Shown piece after piece: positions 41,324 to 46,435 of a stretch of DNA of 46,435 bases (positions are counted from its first letter, which is position 1; each line of letters begins with the position of its first letter). The DNA comes from Planctomycetota bacterium (lineage in GTDB: Bacteria > Planctomycetota > Phycisphaerae > SM23-33). The notes under the pieces are model-generated. The model was not told the origin of the DNA, did not search any database, and saw only the letters and a list, made by a program, of their open reading frames with translations. The translations under genes and the position numbers were made by a program. Location of the stretch: contig JAAYCO010000222.1 in the NCBI GenBank assembly GCA_012729725.1, positions 1-46,435 on the forward strand, given 5' to 3'.

Positions 41324-41405
41324 TCTCTGTCTCGCTTTCTTGTTCCATCAGTCGCCAGGCCAACCATTCATTAATTGCAATTGGCATGCCAAGATGCAAG
41401 TTCTT

Positions 41406-41436
41406 ATTATACCACGCCTTAGCGCATGGAGGCTAA
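41406..41436 (-). promoter_or_regulatory. dnaK promoter with short dyad
   Basis: The minus strand reads TATAAT (41411 to 41406), giving a leader of about 75 bases. Where the -35 box should be lies TTAGC-N8-GCTAA (5-bp arms, 41419-41436). It resembles the outer part of the CIRCE heat-shock operator (TTAGCACTC-N9-GAGTGCTAA), but the arms are too short and the spacing differs. A heat-shock operator is only a possibility. Confidence 0.4.
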
Positions 41437-41516
41437 CCTGCTCTCATGTCATTACGGCGCATATTGGTAGTCTTAGGCATCGAATGGCAGTTGCCCCACG
41501 GCCCGGACCCGGTGCT

Positions 41517-41544
41517 TTGAGTTGCCGGCTTCGGGTGGTAGTAT
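41517..41544 (+). promoter_or_regulatory. Promoter of the coiled-coil lipoprotein, leaderless type
   Basis: TTGAGT (41517-41522), 16 bases, TAGTAT (41539-41544), then six bases to ATG 41551. No Shine-Dalgarno fits in the interval. Confidence 0.45.
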
Positions 41545-41550
41545 GGCGTT

Positions 41551-41901
41551 ATGCGACGGCACATTATAGGATTCGCAGGCTCTCGGGCGGCTTTTGTCAT
41601 GTTGTTCGCCCTGATGCTGTGCGGATGCGAAAACTACAGTTTTTGGCCTTTCAAGAAGGAAAAGCCCTCCGCTCCCGCAGCGCTCCAGCGGCATGATGAG
41701 GAGCTCTCGGCCATCAATGCGGACCGGGCGATGCTTCAGAAAGAGCGCGGGGAGCTGATTGTTCGCAATCAGCGGCTGGCTGACGAGCTTGAACAGGCAC
41801 GCGAAACTATCAGGCAGCAGAGGCTCCAACTTGAACGGCTTGAGGATCTCCAGGCCGAGAATGAGCGCCTGTTGCAGCAACGGCACAACAATCCAGAATA
41901 G
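41551..41901 (+). CDS. Coiled-coil lipoprotein of unknown function
   Basis: The 116-residue product has a signal peptide and a good lipobox (LMLCGC, Cys near residue 26), so it is probably lipid-anchored in a membrane. After a short linker (FWPFKKEKPSAP) the rest is heptad-rich helix (EELSAINADRAMLQKERGEL ... LERLEDLQAENERLLQQ), a coiled coil of about 65 residues. It could form a spacer or a multimer in the envelope. It is divergent from dnaK. Family not recognised. Confidence 0.7.
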   Translation: MRRHIIGFAGSRAAFVMLFALMLCGCENYSFWPFKKEKPSAPAALQRHDEELSAINADRAMLQKERGELIVRNQRLADELEQARETIRQQRLQLERLEDLQAENERLLQQRHNNPE

Positions 41902-41944
41902 GTTCACTCACCGGCTCAAGGCGCCAGGCCCAGCATTGACTGCA

Positions 41945-42421
41945 TCACAGACCCGCCAGGGTCAGCAGCACATACACCCCTGCCGCGATGGCAGGGGCCG
42001 CGACGGCAGCGGCAATTTCCAGAATCAGGCCCGAATGCATCCGGTCATTGCCCTTGCCCGCCGGGGCAGATGCGGAAAGCTGCTCCACCGTCTTGAGCAG
42101 CCGGTCCACTGCCACGGCGTCCTCCGGCTCGGGGGCCTGGGATTCCGTTGGCGACGTGTCCGGGTGTGGTGCTTTGTTCGCCTTTTCCAGTTCAGCAAGG
42201 CGGATTTCTTCTTCGAGGCTGGTTTGTGGTTGGGGCGTCGCTGGCTCGCCGCCAAGAGCCACGTGATACGCGGCACAGACAGGTCCCATTCTCGGCTTCC
42301 ACATCGGCTGGGACATAATGGAGGCCGTCAGCTTGGCCACCTCGTCGGCGGCAAGATCCTTGAGGATGGATTCCTCCGAGGCGTCGCCGGGGCTCTGGGG
42401 CGTTGGTTCTTCCGTGGCCAT
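41945..42421 (-). CDS. Tail-anchored protein of unknown function
   Basis: The 158-residue product begins acidic and polar, with a possible helical segment (SILKDLAADEVAKLTASIM). A Pro/Glu-rich disordered middle and a single C-terminal membrane segment (GLILEIAAAVAAPAIAAGVYVLLTLAGL) follow. No signal peptide is seen, so it is probably anchored in the cytoplasmic membrane by its tail. It has a leaderless-type promoter and lies divergent from the fusion-protein gene at 42526. Family not recognised. Confidence 0.6.
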   Translation of the reverse strand: MATEEPTPQSPGDASEESILKDLAADEVAKLTASIMSQPMWKPRMGPVCAAYHVALGGEPATPQPQTSLEEEIRLAELEKANKAPHPDTSPTESQAPEPEDAVAVDRLLKTVEQLSASAPAGKGNDRMHSGLILEIAAAVAAPAIAAGVYVLLTLAGL

Positions 42422-42427
42422 GAACTA

Positions 42428-42456
42428 AGACTACCGCCCGCGTGTCATTTCGACAA
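42428..42456 (-). promoter_or_regulatory. Promoter of the tail-anchored protein gene, leaderless type
   Basis: The minus strand reads TTGTCG (42456-42451), 17 bases, TAGTCT (42433-42428), then six bases to ATG 42421. No ribosome site is present. Confidence 0.4.
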
Positions 42457-42489
42457 TGCCAAAGGCGCTGCGTTCTCCTGGGGCGAGCA

Positions 42490-42518
42490 TTGTAGCCGAC
42501 GGCGGAGCAGGTTACAGT
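42490..42518 (+). promoter_or_regulatory. Promoter of the fusion-protein gene, leaderless type
   Basis: TTGTAG (42490-42495), 17 bases, TACAGT (42513-42518), then seven bases to ATG 42526. The geometry is identical to that of the tmk promoter. The nearest purine-rich stretch (GGAG) is too far for a ribosome site. Confidence 0.5.
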
Positions 42519-42525
42519 ATCCCTC

Positions 42526-43650
42526 ATGCGGATAGTGGTAACGGGTCAAGTCGGTCTGGACAAGAAGCCGTTTCTCCAGAAAGTTGTCGAGCTTGCGCGC
42601 GAGCAGGGTTTCGATCTTGCCTTGATGAATCTTGGCGAGATGATGTACTCCGAGGCGCCGGACGTGCCAAAGGGCAGAATTCTTGATCTGCCTCTCTCGC
42701 GCCTTCAGGGGCTGCGAAGAAGCGTTTTCAAGGACGTTCTCAGCGCGTGTGCGAAACACGCCAACGTCATAGTCAACACGCACGCGACCTTTCGCTGGCG
42801 GCACGGGCTGTTCTACGCTTTCGATCACGACCAGATGCAGGCCCTCAACGCCGACATGTACGTGGTGCTGGTGGACAACATCGATCGCGTCCATTACCGC
42901 CTGACGCGGGACGGCCATCACGACCACACGCTCAAAGACCTGATGGTGTGGCGAGAAGAAGAGGTGCTGGCCACCGAGTTGCTTTCCGGCATAGTCCGCG
43001 GCCACGGTTGCTTTTACATCATGGCCCGCGGCGGCGAGCAGGAAGACAGCGCTGCCGAGATGCTGGTAAGGATGATCTTCCGACGCTCGCTGCGCAAGGC
43101 GTACCTGAGCTTCCCGATGAGTCACGTCGGCAACGGGGCCGCATCATCGGCGGCGATGGCGCAGATAGAAGACTTCCGCCGCCAGATGAAGCGAATGTTC
43201 CTGTGCTTCGATCCCGGCGACGTGGAGGAAAAACCCCTTTGCGCCCTGGCGATTCAGGCGGCGCAGTCGGGCCTCAGATCAATCGAGTACGGTCCCGCCG
43301 GCGCAAAGGCGTTGCTCGACGTCAGCGACCTTCTGACGATCATTCCCGACATCGACGGCCAGATCTACGCGCGCGACTTCAAGCTGATCGACCAGTCGGA
43401 CATGATCATATCGCTTATTCCGAATATTGAAGAAGGCAGGCCCTGCATATCAAGCGGAGTGGAGCGCGAGCTGCAGCATGCGCACGAAGCGGCCAAGGAT
43501 GTGTTCGTGATCTGGCTTGCGAACGTTCATCCTTCACCCTTCATCACCGAGACGGCGACTGAGGTGTTCAGGTCCGTCGAGCAGGCTGTCAAGTTCTTCA
43601 TCGAGAACGGTTACGTGCCGTCCGGGCCGCCCGGCAGACTGTTCACGTAG
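42526..43650 (+). CDS. Fusion of a P-loop kinase-like and a nucleoside deoxyribosyltransferase-like domain
   Basis: The 374-residue protein has two parts. Residues 1 to about 188 resemble archaeal-type adenylate kinase: strand and loop MRIVVTGQVGLDKKPFLQKV, then VNTHATFRWRHGLFYAF (84-100) and MYVVLVDNIDRVHYRL (111-126). The P-loop is degenerate, with Asp before Lys and no Ser/Thr after. Residues about 190-365 resemble the nucleoside 2-deoxyribosyltransferase fold: KAYLSFPMSHV, QSDMIISLIP and CISSGVERELQHAHEAAKDVFVIW, with E314 at the place of the catalytic Glu. A nucleotide- or nucleoside-processing role is inferred. It is a lone gene, three bases short of the convergent htpX. Confidence 0.7.
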   Translation: MRIVVTGQVGLDKKPFLQKVVELAREQGFDLALMNLGEMMYSEAPDVPKGRILDLPLSRLQGLRRSVFKDVLSACAKHANVIVNTHATFRWRHGLFYAFDHDQMQALNADMYVVLVDNIDRVHYRLTRDGHHDHTLKDLMVWREEEVLATELLSGIVRGHGCFYIMARGGEQEDSAAEMLVRMIFRRSLRKAYLSFPMSHVGNGAASSAAMAQIEDFRRQMKRMFLCFDPGDVEEKPLCALAIQAAQSGLRSIEYGPAGAKALLDVSDLLTIIPDIDGQIYARDFKLIDQSDMIISLIPNIEEGRPCISSGVERELQHAHEAAKDVFVIWLANVHPSPFITETATEVFRSVEQAVKFFIENGYVPSGPPGRLFT

Positions 43651-43652
43651 GA

Positions 43653-44591
43653 TCATCTCGTCAGCGACATCAGCCTGTCGATGCGTTCCTTCAACGGCGG
43701 GTGCGTGCTGAGCAGATTGCGTGCGTCATGTCCCAGCCTCATGACAGGCGGCACAATGTACAGCGGCGCGGTGGCGCGGTTGGCGGATTCGAGTATCTCC
43801 CTGTCGCCCGAAAGCTTGGCAAGCGCCGATGCCAGGCCCTGCGGATTTCGCGTAAGGTCAACGCTGGCGGCGTCGGCAAGGTATTCCCTCTGTCGCGACA
43901 GCGCCATCTGGATAATTCTTGCCAGAATCGGCGCCAGAATCGCCAGCACAAGGGCGATGACGACGATGATTATCTGTCCCCCGCCGCCGCCCTTGGAGTT
44001 TCTTCGCCGCGACCGGCCGGTCATGCCGCCGAAATACATGCTCCTGACAAACACGTCCGCCAGCATCACCAGCGTGCCCACAAGCACGGCCATCAGCATC
44101 GAGTACAGAATGTCGTAGTTGCGGATGTGGCACAACTCGTGGGCCATCACGCCCTGCAGCTCGTCCCTGCTGAGTTTGTGCCGCAGGCCGGCGGTGATAG
44201 CAACCGCAGCGTGCTTGGGATTTCTGCCTGTTGCGAAGGCGTTCATCGCCGGGCTGTCGATGACGAAGACCCGCGGCATGGGCGTGCCGCCCGCAATGGC
44301 GAGTTCTTCTATCACGTTGAACAGCTCAGGATCGTCGCTCTTGGCGATCTGCCTGGCGTTGCTCATGCCCAGCAGGGCCGACGGACCACCGAAGTAACTG
44401 AACAACGTAAGCAGGAACGCCAGAGCCCCAGCCGCCACCGGCACGCCGACGCGGAACGTCCTGTCGCCCTGCCCCCACACCTCGCCGATCAACACGCCAA
44501 ACGCAACGAAGAACAACATGAAGAACGCGATAAGCAGGTAGCTGTTTCGCTTATTGCGGGCAATAAGCGTGTTGAAGGTCACCGGCTGCAC
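43653..44591 (-). CDS. htpX: Zinc metalloprotease HtpX/M48 family
   Basis: The 312-residue membrane protease has two N-terminal membrane segments (about 17-38 and 48-68), the zinc motif HELCH (H151, E152, H155) and further segments after it. A Glu downstream, in the REYLAD helix (QREYLADAASVDLT), completes zinc binding. HtpX degrades misfolded membrane proteins. GTG 44591 is preceded by GGGAG at six bases. It follows lemA by 20 bases, a common pair in bacteria. Confidence 0.92.
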   Translation of the reverse strand: MQPVTFNTLIARNKRNSYLLIAFFMLFFVAFGVLIGEVWGQGDRTFRVGVPVAAGALAFLLTLFSYFGGPSALLGMSNARQIAKSDDPELFNVIEELAIAGGTPMPRVFVIDSPAMNAFATGRNPKHAAVAITAGLRHKLSRDELQGVMAHELCHIRNYDILYSMLMAVLVGTLVMLADVFVRSMYFGGMTGRSRRRNSKGGGGGQIIIVVIALVLAILAPILARIIQMALSRQREYLADAASVDLTRNPQGLASALAKLSGDREILESANRATAPLYIVPPVMRLGHDARNLLSTHPPLKERIDRLMSLTR

Positions 44592-44611
44592 TGATGGCTC
44601 CCTTGGGGCTT

Positions 44612-45160
44612 TTAGAATTTCACCTGCGGAGGCTGGCGATGCTCAGGTTCTTCGATCTGGAAATACTCCTGCTGCCTGAAGCCGAAGGAGTTCGCAATCA
44701 TGTTGTTGGGAAACTTCTGTATCGCCGAGTTGTACTCCGCCGAGGTTGAATTGTAGTGCTGACGCGAGAAGGCGATTCGGTTCTCGGTGCTGGTAAGCTC
44801 TTCCTGAAGCTGCATGAAGTTCTGATTGGCCTTCAGGTCGGGGTAGGCTTCAGATAGTGCGAAAAGCTGCCTCAGCGCGCCGGTAAGCATGTTCTCGGCC
44901 TGTGCGCGTTCCTGCATGCCGGCTGCTGCGGCTGCGGTGTTTCGTGCGGCTATCACCGCCTCCAGAGTTTCTCGTTCATGGGCGGCGTACCCCTTGACCG
45001 TCTCCACCAGGTTGGGCACAAGGTCATACCGGCGCTTGAGCTGCACATCAATCTGGCTCCATGCAGCTTGGCAGGCAACACGCTTCGAAACCAGGGCGTT
45101 GTAGACCGAAATCAACGCTATGGCCAGCACAACCACCACGCCGAGTGCTATCCAGGGCAT
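44612..45160 (-). CDS. lemA: LemA family protein
   Basis: The 182-residue protein starts with a membrane anchor (WIALGVVVVLAIALISVYNALV) and continues with the LemA helical domain, including RRYDLVPNLVETVKGYAAHE and ENRIAFSRQHYNSTSAEYN...FPNNMIANSFGF. Its role is poorly known, and it is often co-encoded with htpX, as here. ATG 45160 is set by AAGGAG five bases upstream. The frame open further upstream is not protein-like. Confidence 0.94.
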   Translation of the reverse strand: MPWIALGVVVVLAIALISVYNALVSKRVACQAAWSQIDVQLKRRYDLVPNLVETVKGYAAHERETLEAVIAARNTAAAAAGMQERAQAENMLTGALRQLFALSEAYPDLKANQNFMQLQEELTSTENRIAFSRQHYNSTSAEYNSAIQKFPNNMIANSFGFRQQEYFQIEEPEHRQPPQVKF

Positions 45161-45239
45161 AATCGCTCCTTCTGGCCGGATGCGGCGCAAAGCTTTCCAT
45201 CCAGCTTCGCGCCGAGGGCCGGCTACCCGATATGTCAAT

Positions 45240-45268
45240 AGACTAACGCCCAACAACCGCCGGGGCAA
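45240..45268 (-). promoter_or_regulatory. Possible lemA-htpX promoter
   Basis: The minus strand reads TTGCCC (45268-45263), 17 bases, TAGTCT (45245-45240), about 80 bases before the lemA ATG. Matches are moderate. Confidence 0.3.
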
Positions 45269-45298
45269 GACCGGGGGGAAACAGTCGAACGTTTGTCC

Positions 45299-45325
45299 TT
45301 GTCATTCAGAATAATGAGATATAAT
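45299..45325 (+). promoter_or_regulatory. Promoter of mutS2
   Basis: TTGTCA (45299-45304), 15 bases, and a perfect TATAAT (45320-45325). The spacing is short but the -10 is ideal. The leader would be about 78 bases. Confidence 0.5.
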
Positions 45326-45410
45326 AGCTACATTACAAGTTGTCCCGAAGGCGGCCTTTACGGTGGTTCGCCATGACGCATGGGTGCATGATCAAGCTGA
45401 GGGCATTTCA

Positions 45411-46435
45411 TTGGACTCCTTTACTCTGAACAAGATCGAATTTGGCGCGGTGCGCCGGATACTGTCCGATTTCTGCGCAACCAGGGCGGGCAAATCGCTG
45501 GCGTTGCGAATAGGCCCGTCGCGCAGTCCGCAGATTGTGCGGCAGTGGCTCACGCAGACCACCCAGATGGGCCAGGCCATCGCACAAAGCGGCCTGATTC
45601 CCTTCGGGGGCGTTACCGATATTTCCGCAATCATGGCCAAGGCCCACGTCGGGGGCGGCGCAGCCGGGGAGGATTTCGCCATCCTTGCCTCCACGCTTGA
45701 AGGCGCGCTGAACGTGAAGAACTATCTCGCGGCCCTCGATGAATCGCTCGACCTGCTGACTGCGCAGGCCGGCGACATCGCCGACTTCCAGGGCGAGATC
45801 AAGGCCATTCGATCAATAGTAGAGCCCGACGGCAGCATCGCCGACCATGCAAGCGTCAAGCTTGCCGACATCCGACAGCGCATCGCACAGATAACTCAGC
45901 ATATCCACGATGTTATATACGGGTTTCTGCGACAGGGCGAGGTTGCCAAGCTGCTTCAGAACGTAACGGTCGCGCTTCACGACGACAGGTTCGTCCTGCC
46001 CGTGAAGTCGGAGAACCGCGGAAGGCTGCCGGGCGTGGTTCATCGATCCTCCGCCAGCGGCGCGACCGTGTTCATCGAGCCTGAGGCCTGCGTTGAACTA
46101 AATAACCGCCTTGCCGATCTGCGCGACGAGGAACGCGACGAGATCCAACGCCTGCTCAACCAGCTTGCCCTGCGAATCAGCGCTCGCTCGGCGGAAATCA
46201 GCGCGGCCATGCAGGTTCTAGCGCGCCTCGACGTGCTGTGCGCCAAGGCCCAGTACGCCAGGCAGTTCGATATGATCTGCCCCGAGATTACCGAGAACGG
46301 CCCCCTTCAGCTCATCAACGCCCGGCATCCGCTCCTCATCGACCGCCAGTGGCGACAGGAAAAGGCGGGCGTCCCTGCCGACAAGGTGCAGCAGGTTGTG
46401 CCCATAACAGTCCGCCTGGGAATGGACTTCGACCT
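45411..46435 (+). CDS. mutS2: Endonuclease MutS2, N-terminal part (cut by window end)
   Basis: The open frame runs to the last base, giving 341 residues without a stop. The N-terminus (MDSFTLNKIEFGAVRRILSD, TRAGKSLAL) is that of MutS2. It continues with the lever helices and the block RFVLPVKSENRGRLPGVVHRSSASGATVFIEPEACVELNN, which is typical for the family. INARHPLL marks the approach to the ATPase domain. MutS2 suppresses homologous recombination and can rescue collided ribosomes. I chose TTG 45411 because GAGGG lies seven bases before it and the family begins there; GTG 45363 in frame is the alternative. The ATPase and Smr domains lie outside the window. Confidence 0.9.
   Translation, partial: MDSFTLNKIEFGAVRRILSDFCATRAGKSLALRIGPSRSPQIVRQWLTQTTQMGQAIAQSGLIPFGGVTDISAIMAKAHVGGGAAGEDFAILASTLEGALNVKNYLAALDESLDLLTAQAGDIADFQGEIKAIRSIVEPDGSIADHASVKLADIRQRIAQITQHIHDVIYGFLRQGEVAKLLQNVTVALHDDRFVLPVKSENRGRLPGVVHRSSASGATVFIEPEACVELNNRLADLRDEERDEIQRLLNQLALRISARSAEISAAMQVLARLDVLCAKAQYARQFDMICPEITENGPLQLINARHPLLIDRQWRQEKAGVPADKVQQVVPITVRLGMDFD

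Noticed and set aside
39848-41374. A 508-codon open frame antisense to dnaK
   Set aside because: Known artefact of dnaK coding bias; the sense strand is unambiguous.
41419-41436. CIRCE element upstream of dnaK
   Set aside because: Only TTAGC and GCTAA match; the inner half of each arm and the spacing do not.
1-46435. tRNA, rRNA, CRISPR arrays, insertion sequences, prophage
   Set aside because: No cloverleaf, repeat-spacer pattern, transposase or phage structural gene was found by reading; weak or degenerate cases could be missed without a covariance search.

Overview
The window is bacterial chromosome of moderately high GC, with densely packed, mostly housekeeping genes that switch strand often. 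I infer a member of the Planctomycetota, perhaps of the Phycisphaerae type. The basis is the mix of genes: long-form SerA with a class V transaminase, XFP phosphoketolase, a bifunctional-nuclease protein, tandem DUF1540, a divergent RNase HII-like protein and many lineage-restricted small exported proteins. This assignment rests on gene content only. No rRNA, tRNA, CRISPR array, insertion sequence or prophage was seen.

Layout. 1-2300: ribosomal protein L21 (without L27 behind it), a LysM mini-lipoprotein, a UPF0175 protein and a glycosyltransferase. 2300-5360: a structured leader, then a class V aminotransferase and serA, a serine-synthesis pair closed by a terminator. 5389-10554: a bifunctional-nuclease protein, phosphoketolase, a diverged alkaline-phosphatase-superfamily protein and an exported protein; the last two diverge from one palindromic -10 element. 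10632-13432: topA, followed by a fourth zinc ribbon in the +1 frame. 13434-17719 (minus): membrane protein, DinG helicase and two small Cys-rich proteins, plus an orphan membrane histidine kinase. 17844-25227: pgi, then gltB-gltD (glutamate synthase) behind an inverted-repeat operator. 25373-31513: tmk-holB, a STAS protein, an RNase HII-like protein, and a run of mannose-1-phosphate guanylyltransferase, ruvX, a small protein and a Xer recombinase.

31527-36307 (minus) encodes an exporter: two half-ABC proteins whose motifs fit an asymmetric heterodimer, plus an HlyD-type adaptor. After a 450-base AT-richer gap without a convincing gene comes a type II restriction-modification cassette (C5-cytosine methyltransferase, DUF4928 protein, Vsr) in tightly overlapping frames; it is the most evidently mobile unit. 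dnaK follows, sharing a terminator hairpin with vsr. The end holds a coiled-coil lipoprotein, a tail-anchored unknown, a fusion of a P-loop kinase-like and a deoxyribosyltransferase-like domain, lemA-htpX, and the first part of mutS2.

The main hunt results are these. (1) At least six genes without a Shine-Dalgarno have a -10 box ending 6-9 bases before ATG, mostly with a TTGT-type -35 box 16-18 bases further up, which points to leaderless mRNAs. (2) A perfectly symmetric -10 box sits between two divergent starts. (3) A two-domain nucleotide-processing fusion protein lies at 42526. (4) The topA zinc-ribbon tail is split between frames. (5) The RNase HII-like protein lacks the GRG motif. (6) An inverted-repeat operator overlaps the gltBD promoter.
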